Source: Arthrobacter sp. ZGTC131
Lineage (GTDB): Bacteria > Actinomycetota > Actinomycetes > Actinomycetales > Micrococcaceae
Assembly: GCF_002929275.1 (NCBI RefSeq)
Contig: NZ_PJIK01000007.1
Span: forward strand, 152,729-216,728
Direction of reading: 5' to 3'
Length of the DNA: 64,000 nt
The notes under the pieces were generated by a model that was not told the DNA's origin, did no database searches, and saw only the letters and a list, made by a program, of their open reading frames with translations. The position numbers were made by a program, and so were the translations under genes. Below are positions 17,455 through 24,986 of the stretch, in pieces (the first letter of the stretch is position 1; each line of letters opens with the position of its first letter).

Positions 17455-18129
17455 GTGCAGCCCATTCTCGACTTCGTAGGCCACTTCTGGTGGCTCATTT
17501 TCCCGTTGAGCGGAATTGTTGGCGGCTGGAGCAAGGCGTGGTCGAAGGCCGGCGAACGGCGGCACCAGCGCAGGGTGGAGCTTTACCGGCTCCGGAACCA
17601 GGCGCTGTCCGTTGAGCAGGCGGGCGAAGCCGAGGTTGCGGCGCTGCTGGCGGCCCACGATGACGTGAACCGCCGCTGGCTGGACTACGAGCTCGATGTG
17701 GGCAAGCTCATCGATTTTCCGGTCATGACGGATGTCCGGGAGCCCCTCACGGTGGCGTTTCTGCGCGCCAAGCGTGAAGCGGACGGGCTGCGGCCGGCAG
17801 GTCCCGCCGGCATACGCAGCAGGACGCGCTTGGATGAATACCGGGCCGCCGTGCGCAATTTCGAGGTCGCCTTCGACGTCGCTGAGCGGGAAGCCCGGCG
17901 CATCCGGGACAGCAACTTCTCGGCTGAGGAACGCCAGAAGCTGGCAACGGCGCGGAAGCTGCTGCGGATCGCCGAAGATGAGGCAGCCACTCCCGCCGAA
18001 CGGCAGACAGCGTACAAACGCGCCCGGCACGAGCTCGAGGGCCTGATAGTCCTGCCCGAAGCGACCCGGGCGGCGCTCGAGGAGAAGGTGGCCCGGATGC
18101 TGGGGGCAGGTCCGCCGGCCGCGATGTGA
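17455..18129 (+). CDS. Uncharacterised membrane-anchored helical protein
   Basis: I do not recognise this 224-residue protein. Taking the GTG at 17455, it starts with a hydrophobic stretch (VGHFWWLIFPLSGIVGG, about residues 8-24) that is probably a membrane anchor. A highly charged, Arg/Glu/Ala-rich region to the end is predicted by eye to be long helices or coiled coil. A repeated pattern of Arg-Arg and Ala-Glu heptads and the absence of Cys suggest a cytoplasmic helical bundle. Upstream in-frame starts exist (17380 onward) but would add an Arg/Gly-rich segment without a ribosome site. It is convergent with the phosphoketolase gene, 31 bp away. Function unknown. Confidence 0.6.
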   Translation: MQPILDFVGHFWWLIFPLSGIVGGWSKAWSKAGERRHQRRVELYRLRNQALSVEQAGEAEVAALLAAHDDVNRRWLDYELDVGKLIDFPVMTDVREPLTVAFLRAKREADGLRPAGPAGIRSRTRLDEYRAAVRNFEVAFDVAEREARRIRDSNFSAEERQKLATARKLLRIAEDEAATPAERQTAYKRARHELEGLIVLPEATRAALEEKVARMLGAGPPAAM

Positions 18130-18160
18130 ACCGCGGCAGTCCGCGCAGTGACCCGCCGGC

Positions 18161-20557
18161 CTAGTCCGGCGGTGTCCAGACCCACTCACGGACCTCGGGG
18201 AGGTCCTCGAAGTGCTCGCGGATGTAGTCGGCATGGGCGTCGAGCTGCCGGTTGCAGTGGTCGGTGAGCGCTTCAGCGCCGGGAAGTTGCCGCGGCATCC
18301 GCCGCAGCGCCTCCAAGGCCAGGTGATAGCGGCTCATGCGGTTGACCACCACCATGTCGAACGGCGTGGTGGTGGTTCCCTGCTGGCTGTAGCCGCGGAT
18401 GTGGAACCGTTCCGGGTTCGGGCGGCCGTGCAGCAGCTGGTGGAACGAGCGGGCGTAGCCGTGCCACGCCACAACCACATCGCAGCTGTCCGTGAACAAC
18501 GAACTGAACGTCCCGTCGTCGAGACCGTGCGGGTGCGTGTCCCTTGGCGGAAGAACCATGGCGTCCATGACGTTGACCACCCGCACCCGCGCGTCGGGGA
18601 CGTGCCGCTGAACGAGCCACGCGGCGGCCAGCGTCTCCTCTGTGGGAATGTCCCCGGCACAGGCAAGGACAATGTCCGGGTCGGCGGTGCCTCCCGTGTC
18701 CTCGTTCCCGGCCCAGTCCCAGCGGGATGCCCCGGCTTCGGCATGGGCGCGTGCTTCCTCAAGGGTGAGGTACTGGGGATGGGGCTGCTTGTCCACCACC
18801 ACGAGGTTGACGTAGTCCGTGCTGAGCAGGACGTGCTCCGCCGCCGCCAGCAGGGTGTTGGTATCCGGCGGAAGGTAGATCCTGGTCACTTCACCCGAGA
18901 GGGAAAGCACGGTGTCGATCAGGCCCGGACCCTGATGGCTGAACCCGTTGTGGTCGTTTCGCCAGCAGGTTGACGTCAGCAGGATGTTCAGGCTCGGGAC
19001 AGGCGAGCGCCATTCGAGCTCGCGGGCGTGCTGCAGCCACTTGGCATGCTGCACGGTCATGGATGCGCTGACCATAGCGAATGCCTCATAGCTGGCGAAG
19101 AACCCGTGCCTTCCGGTCAGCAGGTAGCCCTCCAGCCATCCCTGGCACAGGTGCTCGGAGAGTACCTCCATGACCCGCCCGTCTGCGGAGACATGATCAT
19201 CAGCGGGGTCGCTGCCCCGCGGCGGGAGGAGAAGGCACCGGTCGGTGGCCTCGAACACGGCGCCCAGCCGGTTGCTGTTGGTCTCATCCGGGCAGAAGAG
19301 CCGGAACCGCGGGTTGTCCGCGGTGTCGCGGTACAGGTCCCGGAACAGCTCACCCAGCGGTTTGGTGGTCTCGCTGCTGGTGGAGCCGCGCTCGCCGGGG
19401 TGGACGGCATACTTGCCGAGGTCAGGGATTGCCAGCGGGACGGACGGCTGGCCGTTGGCCGGGGGCACCGCCCCCATTCGCAGCCGGCCCTCCGGCGCAA
19501 GGGCTGCCAGTTCCGGCACAAGCCGGCCGCCGTCGTCGAAAAGGGTTTCCGGTTGGTAGGAACGCAACCACTCTTCCAGCAGCGCCAGGTGCTCGGGATG
19601 GTCCTTGACACCGGAGAGTGGCACCTGGTGTGAGCGGAAGGTTCCCTCGACGGGGCTGCCGTCCACCGATTCCGGACCTGTCCAGCCCTTGGGTGTCCGC
19701 AGGATGATAGCCGGCCAGCGGGCAGCGTCCGCGGCGCCGCCGCTGCGGGCCCGCTCCTGGATTCCCCGGATCGCAGCATACGCTCCATCCATGGCCGAGG
19801 CCATCGCCCGGTGGACGTCAAGGGGCTGGTCTCCGGACACCGTAACGGGGTCCCAGCCGTGCGCTCGCAGGAGCACTTCCACGTCTTCGTCGGAGCGGCG
19901 GCCGAGCACCGTGGGCCCCGAAATCTTGTGTCCGTTGAGGTGCAGGATCGGCAGGACGGCGCCGTCCCGTGCCGGGTTGAGGAAGAACGGCGCCGCCCAG
20001 GACGCCGCCAGCGGCCCGGTTTCCGCTTCGCCGTCGCCAATCACGCAAGCGGCGATAAGCCCGGGGTTGTCCATGACCGCCCCGGTGGCGTGCATGAGCG
20101 AATAACCCAGCTCGCCGCCTTCATGGATGGATCCCGGCGTGGCAGGGCCCACGTGGCTGCCCACGCCGCCGGGAGTCGAAAATTGCCGTGCCAGCTGCCT
20201 CAGCCCGGCAACGTCCTGCCCGACGTCCGGATATATCTCGGAGTACGTGCCCTCGAGGTAGACGTTCGCCACCACGGACGGTCCGCCGTGCCCCGGGCCG
20301 GCGACGAACAAGACCTCTGCCGATGTCCGCCTGATCAGCCGGTTGAGGTGCACGTACACCAGGGACAGGCCCGGCCCGGTTCCCCAATGCCCCAGCAGCC
20401 TCGGCTTGATGTGGTCCGCCTTCAGCGGTTCCCGGAGCAGCGGATTCTCCTGAAGGTAGATCTGGGCAACGGTCAGGTAGTTCGCCGCATTCCAGTACCT
20501 GTTCAGCAGTTCAAGATCTTCGGCAGAGGTTGCCTGGCCCGCCGCGGTGTTGCCCAT
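18161..20557 (-). CDS. xfp: Phosphoketolase (xylulose-5-P/fructose-6-P)
   Basis: A 798-residue thiamine-diphosphate enzyme that cleaves xylulose-5-phosphate or fructose-6-phosphate with phosphate to acetyl phosphate plus glyceraldehyde-3-P or erythrose-4-P. Diagnostic segments include LGHWGTGPGLSLVYVHLNRL, GPGHGGPSVVAN, GELGYSLMHATGAV, the ThDP/Mg motif GDGEAETGPLAASWAA, and STCWRNDHNGFSHQGPG. Length matches the family (about 790-830). The ATG at 20557 has GAGAGG 7 nt upstream; a longer frame from 20599 adds residues without a good ribosome site. No acetate kinase or phosphotransacetylase gene is adjacent. It is divergent from a universal stress gene, which fits an energy- or oxygen-limitation role; that is inference. 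Confidence 0.95.
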   Translation of the reverse strand: MGNTAAGQATSAEDLELLNRYWNAANYLTVAQIYLQENPLLREPLKADHIKPRLLGHWGTGPGLSLVYVHLNRLIRRTSAEVLFVAGPGHGGPSVVANVYLEGTYSEIYPDVGQDVAGLRQLARQFSTPGGVGSHVGPATPGSIHEGGELGYSLMHATGAVMDNPGLIAACVIGDGEAETGPLAASWAAPFFLNPARDGAVLPILHLNGHKISGPTVLGRRSDEDVEVLLRAHGWDPVTVSGDQPLDVHRAMASAMDGAYAAIRGIQERARSGGAADAARWPAIILRTPKGWTGPESVDGSPVEGTFRSHQVPLSGVKDHPEHLALLEEWLRSYQPETLFDDGGRLVPELAALAPEGRLRMGAVPPANGQPSVPLAIPDLGKYAVHPGERGSTSSETTKPLGELFRDLYRDTADNPRFRLFCPDETNSNRLGAVFEATDRCLLLPPRGSDPADDHVSADGRVMEVLSEHLCQGWLEGYLLTGRHGFFASYEAFAMVSASMTVQHAKWLQHARELEWRSPVPSLNILLTSTCWRNDHNGFSHQGPGLIDTVLSLSGEVTRIYLPPDTNTLLAAAEHVLLSTDYVNLVVVDKQPHPQYLTLEEARAHAEAGASRWDWAGNEDTGGTADPDIVLACAGDIPTEETLAAAWLVQRHVPDARVRVVNVMDAMVLPPRDTHPHGLDDGTFSSLFTDSCDVVVAWHGYARSFHQLLHGRPNPERFHIRGYSQQGTTTTPFDMVVVNRMSRYHLALEALRRMPRQLPGAEALTDHCNRQLDAHADYIREHFEDLPEVREWVWTPPD

Positions 20558-20668
20558 GCAAGTGCCTCTCGTCGGTACTGCTACAGCGCTGACGGGCACA
20601 GTCTACTTGGGAGGAACAGGAGCGCTCCCGGAATCCGCCTCGTGGTTGGAAGCACCGGGAGGGGAGCT

Positions 20669-20686
20669 CCGGGGCCCTTACCCCGG
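20669..20686. repeat. Inverted repeat in the xfp/usp divergent promoter region
   Basis: CCGGGG (20669-20674) and CCCCGG (20681-20686) flank a 6-bp spacer in the 232-bp intergenic region between the divergent phosphoketolase and universal stress genes. It could be an operator for a shared regulator, but six GC-only base pairs can arise by chance in this genome. No DosR-like box or other known site was recognised in the spacer. Confidence 0.25.
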
Positions 20687-20789
20687 TACTTCGTGCGGAG
20701 GAGAATGGAGGTGTCACCGGCCTGTAGGCGGGCTGATCGGAACGGCGCGATGAAGCAAAACAATGCGATGGAGCAAGCAGGTCGCCGAA

Positions 20790-21659
20790 ATGAACAAACC
20801 AATCGTCGTGGGCATCAACGGCTCGGCCAGCAGCGAGGCCGCAATGGCCTGGTCCCTCAACCGCGCATCCCGGCTCAGGCTTCCGGTGATCGCCATGCAT
20901 GCCGTCGATGACCGGTGGGTGGCGCAGGAATTCCAGTATCACGAGCTGATCAAGGAATCCGCGCTGCAGCTGCTGCGGCAGGTGCAGCAGGACGCCGCCA
21001 AGCGGCAATCGGACGTCGACGTCGATATCCAGCTGCGGCACGGCGGCACTGCGGTGGCGCTCAAGGAGATGTCCAGGGACGCGTCCCTGCTGGTCATCGG
21101 GTCGCACCACAGGTACTGGGCGGACGGCGGACGCGTGACCGACCGGGCGCTGCAGATTGTCACCGCCTCGGACAGCCCCGTGGCGGTGATACCCAGCGTC
21201 CCGGCGACGGAACGGCGGGGAGTGGTTGTGGGCGTGGACGGCTCTGAGGAGTCGAGCCAGGCGGTTGCACTCGCGGCCGCCGAGGCCGACCGCGAAGGGG
21301 ACGAACTGACAGCGGTCCTGGCCTTCCGGCATCCCGCCAGATGGACCCGGCGCGGACTGCCCTCCAGCAGAGTGGCCGAGGTCATGGAAGAGGAAGAGAA
21401 GGTTGTCCTGGCCGAAAGCGTGGCCGGGCTGGGGGACAGGTACCCGGACCTCGTGGTGCATCAGCGGCTCGAAAGCGATACCGACCCGGCCAAGGCACTC
21501 GTTGAGATCGCGGCGGACGCCCGGATGCTGGTGATCGGCAGCCGCGGCCGGGGCGGCTTCAGCAGGCTCCTGCTCGGTTCGACGGCGCACGCGGTCCTGA
21601 CCCGCGTGCCGTGCCCCACGGTTGTCACCAGAGTCCGCAAGGCCCACCACGAGGAGTAG
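20790..21659 (+). CDS. Tandem universal stress protein (two UspA domains)
   Basis: The 289-residue protein contains two UspA folds. The first (about 1-145) begins KPIVVGINGSASSEAAMAWS and ends with VIGSHHRYWADGG and PVAVIP. The second (about 150-289) has VVVGVDGSEESSQAVALAA and an intact ATP-binding loop GSRGRGGFSRLLLGSTAHAVL. Tandem UspA proteins of actinobacteria bind ATP and are induced under hypoxia, starvation or stationary phase. The ATG at 20790 is chosen because the conserved fold begins right after it. It is divergent from xfp, so a common stress control is plausible. Confidence 0.92.
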   Translation: MNKPIVVGINGSASSEAAMAWSLNRASRLRLPVIAMHAVDDRWVAQEFQYHELIKESALQLLRQVQQDAAKRQSDVDVDIQLRHGGTAVALKEMSRDASLLVIGSHHRYWADGGRVTDRALQIVTASDSPVAVIPSVPATERRGVVVGVDGSEESSQAVALAAAEADREGDELTAVLAFRHPARWTRRGLPSSRVAEVMEEEEKVVLAESVAGLGDRYPDLVVHQRLESDTDPAKALVEIAADARMLVIGSRGRGGFSRLLLGSTAHAVLTRVPCPTVVTRVRKAHHEE

Positions 21660-21674
21660 CGGACTGGAAACGCC

Positions 21675-22181
21675 GTGGGAAATGTCTCACTGTACCTGGA
21701 CGTGGACGGCGTGGTGTGTCCGTTCGGTGCGACCGGCGGCACGCCGTGGGGGTCCGCCTGGCAGTACGCATACGCCGGAATGCTCGAGGTGGCGTACGCG
21801 GGGGAGCTCGTGGAGGCCCTGAACCGGCTTGCGCCGGTGTGGGGTCTGCGATGCGTGTGGCTGACCAGCTGGGAGGAACTGGCCCCGACCGTCCTGTGCC
21901 CGGTCACGGGACTCAACGGCAGCGGATGGCCTGTGCTCACCGCGGACGGCGCGGGAAGCGGGGCGGAGTGGTGGAAGCTGGAAGCAATCCAGGCCGACGT
22001 GAGCATCTCCGCGCCCGAGCGGATCATCTGGGTGGACGACCAGCTCGCCTACGAGGGCCGCGCACAGGCCTGGGCCCGGATCCTGGGAGCGCGGGCCCTG
22101 CTGGTGTCGCCGGATCCGCGGACCGGCCTGTCGCCGCAGGAGCTCGAGGCTATCCGGAGCTTCGCGCAAGGCCAGCCGTGA
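21675..22181 (+). CDS. HAD-like protein of the secondary 'Swiss army knife' type
   Basis: This 168-residue protein starts with SLYLDVDGVVCPFG, the nucleophile motif DxDG of the haloacid dehalogenase superfamily. It continues with CVWLTSWEELAPT (motif II region) and IIWVDDQLAYEGRAQAWAR, which supplies the conserved acidic pair, then ALLVSPDPRTGLSPQELEAI. The pattern matches small HAD-domain proteins related to those fused to RNA-repair enzymes, usually annotated as hypothetical. Phosphatase or nucleotidase activity is likely but the substrate is unknown. It follows the universal stress gene by 15 bp and is probably co-transcribed with it. Confidence 0.75.
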   Translation: MGNVSLYLDVDGVVCPFGATGGTPWGSAWQYAYAGMLEVAYAGELVEALNRLAPVWGLRCVWLTSWEELAPTVLCPVTGLNGSGWPVLTADGAGSGAEWWKLEAIQADVSISAPERIIWVDDQLAYEGRAQAWARILGARALLVSPDPRTGLSPQELEAIRSFAQGQP

Positions 22182-22257
22182 CGACAGGTTTGACCTCATA
22201 GCCGAGCCGCGTACGATCTATAGGGTTTCAAGCCCGTTCCGCAGCTTTGCAACTCCC

Positions 22258-22285
22258 ACCGCATGAACATTAGGTGAACTATGCT
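22258..22285 (+). promoter_or_regulatory. Candidate PHO box (PhoP operator) and -10 of the phosphate transporter gene
   Basis: On the minus strand two adjacent 11-bp units read GTTCACCTAAT (22279 to 22269) and GTTCATGCGGT (22268 to 22258), the arrangement of PhoP direct-repeat units in Streptomyces (GTTCACC core). TATGCT at 22280-22285 would be the -10, placing the repeats across the -35 region. A PhoP-type control of phosphate uptake fits the downstream gene. Confidence 0.5.
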
Positions 22286-22345
22286 GTGCAAGGCGGGCCG
22301 GGGAAGTGGAACTGCTGAACGTCGACTCTGCAGATTGGGCAACAG

Positions 22346-23581
22346 GTGGATATCACCTTCATGGTGGCGCTGGTCATCGCGCTGGCACTATTTTTCGACT
22401 TCACGAACGGTTTTCATGACACCGCGAACGCGATGGCCACGCCCATCGCCACGGGTGCCATCAAGCCGAAGACTGCAGTTACCTTGGCGGCGATCCTGAA
22501 CCTCGTGGGAGCGTTCCTGTCCACGGAAGTGGCCAAGACGGTTTCCGGCGGCATCATCCGCGAAGGCTCCGGCGGCGTCCAGATCACGCCGGACATCATC
22601 TTTGCCGGCCTCATGGGCGCCATTCTGTGGAACATGATCACCTGGCTGAAGGGGCTGCCCTCAAGTTCGTCGCACGCACTCTTCGGCGGTCTCATCGGCG
22701 CCGCGGTCGCCGGCATCGGGTTCAACTCCGTGAATCTGGAGACCCTCCTCCAGAAAGTCATCCTTCCGGCAGTCTTCGCCCCCCTCATCGCCGCGATCGT
22801 CGCCTACATCTGCACGCGCCTGGCCTATGCCCTGACCTCCCGGCACGATCCAGAGACCGGCACCAAGCTGACCCAGAAGCGAGGCGGCTTCCGCACCGGC
22901 CAGATCTTCACTTCCAGCCTCGTGGCCCTCGCCCACGGAACCAATGATGCCCAGAAGACCATGGGCATCATCACGCTGGTCCTCATTGCGGCCGGCACTC
23001 AGACCCCCGGTTCGGGCCCGCAGCTGTGGGTCATCGCCGCGTGTGCGTTCGCCATTGCCATCGGCACATATGCCGGCGGTTGGCGCATCATCCGGACAAT
23101 GGGGGCGGGGCTCACCGAGGTGAAGCCCGCACAGGGCTTCGCGGCCGAGACCAGCACGGCGTCCGCCATCCTCGCTTCCTCGCACCTCGGCTTCGCGCTG
23201 TCCACCACGCAGGTGGCCTCCGGGTCCGTCATCGGATCGGGGCTGGGCCGGAGAGGTACGTCGGTCCGCTGGGGGATGGTCGGCAAGATTGCGCTCGGCT
23301 GGCTCTTCACCCTGCCCGCCGCAGGCATCGTGGGCGCCCTGACAGCCCTGCTCGTCAAGACGGGTGTTGTGGGCGTCGTCATCGCCGCCGTTGCAGGAAC
23401 GGGCGCCGTGCTCTACATGTTCCTGGTGTCCCGCCAGTCCAAGGTGGGCCACCACAATGCCGTGGAAGTCGAGGAAGCCGGACAGGCCGTCCGCTTCGCG
23501 AAGAAGAAGGCCTTCGCCCGGGCGCGGGCCAGGGCAAACGAGTCAGCCAGGGCAAACGAGCCGAAGGATACAGAGCGATGA
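22346..23581 (+). CDS. pit: Low-affinity inorganic phosphate transporter (PiT family)
   Basis: A 411-residue PiT permease that imports metal-phosphate with the proton gradient. Both family signatures are present: FDFTNGFHDTANAMATPIAT near the N-terminus and ALAHGTNDAQKTMGIITLVL in the second half, separated by a polar loop around the RHDPETGTKLT segment. About ten membrane spans can be traced. The C-terminal tail is rich in Lys/Arg/Ala. The GTG at 22346 is used; the ribosome site before it is weak. It overlaps the next small membrane protein gene by 4 bp (ATGA). A possible PHO box precedes it. Confidence 0.93.
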   Translation: MDITFMVALVIALALFFDFTNGFHDTANAMATPIATGAIKPKTAVTLAAILNLVGAFLSTEVAKTVSGGIIREGSGGVQITPDIIFAGLMGAILWNMITWLKGLPSSSSHALFGGLIGAAVAGIGFNSVNLETLLQKVILPAVFAPLIAAIVAYICTRLAYALTSRHDPETGTKLTQKRGGFRTGQIFTSSLVALAHGTNDAQKTMGIITLVLIAAGTQTPGSGPQLWVIAACAFAIAIGTYAGGWRIIRTMGAGLTEVKPAQGFAAETSTASAILASSHLGFALSTTQVASGSVIGSGLGRRGTSVRWGMVGKIALGWLFTLPAAGIVGALTALLVKTGVVGVVIAAVAGTGAVLYMFLVSRQSKVGHHNAVEVEEAGQAVRFAKKKAFARARARANESARANEPKDTER

Positions 23582-23799
23582 AGTGGTTGGAACTCCTCAC
23601 CGTAGGCGGTGCCACCCTGGTGTCCGCGGTGACGGTAGTGGTCCTCTATTCACTCGGCGTCCGCCTCACCGCCATGGGCGGCGACCAGCGCGCCGCCGCG
23701 CCCGGGTGGCTCCGCTCCCTGGCCTACGCGTGCTTCGCCCTCTGCGGCCTCGCCGTGCTGTTCGGGTTGTACCTGATCATCCCGTACTTCAGCGGCTAG
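23578..23799 (+). CDS. Small two-span membrane protein coupled to the PiT transporter
   Basis: A 73-residue protein with two hydrophobic helices (about residues 5-26, LLTVGGATLVSAVTVVVLYSL, and 49-70, ACFALCGLAVLFGLYLIIPY) joined by a short basic loop. Its ATG overlaps the PiT stop codon as ATGA, so it is translationally coupled. It is likely an accessory or stabilising subunit of the phosphate transporter. Similar tiny genes follow pit in related actinobacteria as far as I recall, but no function is established. Confidence 0.8.
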   Translation: MKWLELLTVGGATLVSAVTVVVLYSLGVRLTAMGGDQRAAAPGWLRSLAYACFALCGLAVLFGLYLIIPYFSG

Positions 23800-23851
23800 C
23801 CTGCCCCCGCAGGTCCTTAATTGACCTCTGGGAACAGGGAGGCGGAATCGC

Positions 23852-23857
23852 TAGGCT
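23852..23857 (+). promoter_or_regulatory. -10 element of the reductase gene, leaderless
   Basis: TAGGCT is followed by six bases (TTAGCC) and the ATG at 23864, with no Shine-Dalgarno. This is the standard spacing for transcription to begin at the start codon. Confidence 0.6.
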
Positions 23858-23863
23858 TTAGCC

Positions 23864-24415
23864 ATGTCCAGTGTCCAGTACTACGTGGCGTCGTCCCTCG
23901 ACGGGTTCATCGCCACCCCTGACGACGACCTTGCGTGGCTGCTGCAGTTCGACGGTTTCGAAGGCGGCAAGGAGAGCTACGACGCCTTCATGGCAGGCAT
24001 CGGCTGCATCGTCATGGGCGGGACCACCTATCAGTGGCTGATGGACCACGAGCCCGGCAACTGGCCGTACCCCGACACGCCCTGCTGGGTCTTCACCCAC
24101 CATGAGTTCAGGGCTCCGCCCGGGGCGGACGTCGCTTTCGTGCGCGGCGACGTCGGTGAGTTCGCCGACGACCTCAGGAGGGACGCAGCCGGCAAGAACA
24201 TCTGGGTGGTGGGCGGCGGGGACCTTGCCGCCCAGTTCGCCGGCGCCGGGCTCCTGGACGAGCTGATCGTTTCGGTCATTCCGGTGGTGCTCGGGAACGG
24301 CAAGCGGCTGCTTCCGCTGGAAGGTCCGACGCCGCCGCTTGAGTTGGTGGAATCGCGCACCCAAGGGCGGGGAATCGTGGAGCTCCGGTACCGTTTCGGC
24401 GCCGGCTCAGGATAA
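23864..24415 (+). CDS. Dihydrofolate reductase / RibD C-terminal family protein
   Basis: The 183-residue protein has the RibD-C/DHFR-like fold signature: YYVASSLDGFIATPDDDLAWL at the N-terminus, CIVMGGTTYQWL, the dinucleotide-binding loop IWVVGGGDLAAQFAGAGLLDEL and SVIPVVLGNGKRLLP. Members bind NADPH, but most stand-alone proteins of this type have no proven substrate and are not the essential FolA. A 17-bp tandem duplication spans its stop codon (24408-24441). It is convergent with the thioesterase gene. Confidence 0.88.
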   Translation: MSSVQYYVASSLDGFIATPDDDLAWLLQFDGFEGGKESYDAFMAGIGCIVMGGTTYQWLMDHEPGNWPYPDTPCWVFTHHEFRAPPGADVAFVRGDVGEFADDLRRDAAGKNIWVVGGGDLAAQFAGAGLLDELIVSVIPVVLGNGKRLLPLEGPTPPLELVESRTQGRGIVELRYRFGAGSG

Positions 24416-24441
24416 GCGCCGTCCCAGGAATAGCGCCGTCC
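24408..24441. repeat. 17-bp tandem duplication at the reductase stop codon
   Basis: CAGGATAAGCGCCGTCC (24408-24424) is repeated head-to-tail as CAGGAATAGCGCCGTCC (24425-24441), differing at two positions. The first copy contains the TAA stop of the reductase gene. It looks like a recent slippage duplication. Confidence 0.75.
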
Positions 24442-24484
24442 CGGATCAGCCGGGCTCTGCCGGACGGCTTTCCGCCGCCGGCGC

Positions 24485-24967
24485 TTACGCGCCGATGTCC
24501 CGGATGAGGTTGGTGATGCGCGCGGTCGAGAGCCGACGGCCCTGTTCGTCAGTCATGACGATTTCGTGCGTGGCGAGCGTGCGCCCCAGATGAATGGCCG
24601 TGCACGTCCCGGTCACGGTGCCCGCCGAGATGGCCCGGTGGTGGGTCGCGCCAACCTCGATGCCGAGCGCCTGGCGCCCGGTTCCGGCATGCATGCCTGC
24701 CGCAAAGGAGCCCAGCGTTTCCGCGAGGACCACATGGGCCCCGCCATGGAGGATTCCCGCCACCTGGGTGTTGCCTTCCACCGGCATGGTGGCCACCGTC
24801 CGCTCCGGACTCATTTCCAGGAAGCGGATGCCCATCTTCACCACCAGCGCCCCGATGCCGAATCCGCCGAGCCAGTCGTGGAGGTGTTCGGGGACTCCTG
24901 CAGCGACCAGCTCTTCCTTGAACCGCGCCTCGTCGGCGGACCGGTCGGGCGTGAAATTGTCCATCAT
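24485..24967 (-). CDS. Hotdog-fold thioesterase (PaaI/YbdB-like)
   Basis: A 160-residue hotdog protein. The family core GNTQVAGILHGGAHVVLAET (catalytic loop with Asn/Gln and His-Gly-Gly, then acidic residue in the helix) is followed by GIEVGATHHRAISAGTVTGT and GRTLATHEIVMTDEQGRRLS. These proteins hydrolyse acyl- or aryl-CoA thioesters, as in menaquinone (DHNA-CoA) or phenylacetate metabolism. The substrate cannot be told from the sequence. Start is the first of two adjacent ATG codons (24967 or 24964). It is divergent from polA with only 19 bp between start codons, so the two promoters must overlap. Confidence 0.87.
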   Translation of the reverse strand: MMDNFTPDRSADEARFKEELVAAGVPEHLHDWLGGFGIGALVVKMGIRFLEMSPERTVATMPVEGNTQVAGILHGGAHVVLAETLGSFAAGMHAGTGRQALGIEVGATHHRAISAGTVTGTCTAIHLGRTLATHEIVMTDEQGRRLSTARITNLIRDIGA

Positions 24968-24973
24968 GGCAAC

Positions 24974-24979
24974 TAGGCT
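24974..24979 (+). promoter_or_regulatory. -10 element of polA, leaderless
   Basis: TAGGCT is followed by seven bases and the GTG of polA at 24987, with no Shine-Dalgarno. It lies in the 19-bp gap between the divergent thioesterase and polA start codons. Confidence 0.5.
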
Positions 24980-24986
24980 GGCACCT

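Noticed and set aside
20558-20789. DosR-type dormancy box between xfp and usp
   Set aside because: No sequence close to the DosR palindrome could be found by eye on either strand.
24594-24986. In-frame upstream extension of polA to 24594
   Set aside because: It would run through most of the divergent thioesterase gene and translates a non-conserved Arg/Ser-rich sequence; the GTG at 24987 with its -10 hexamer is preferred.
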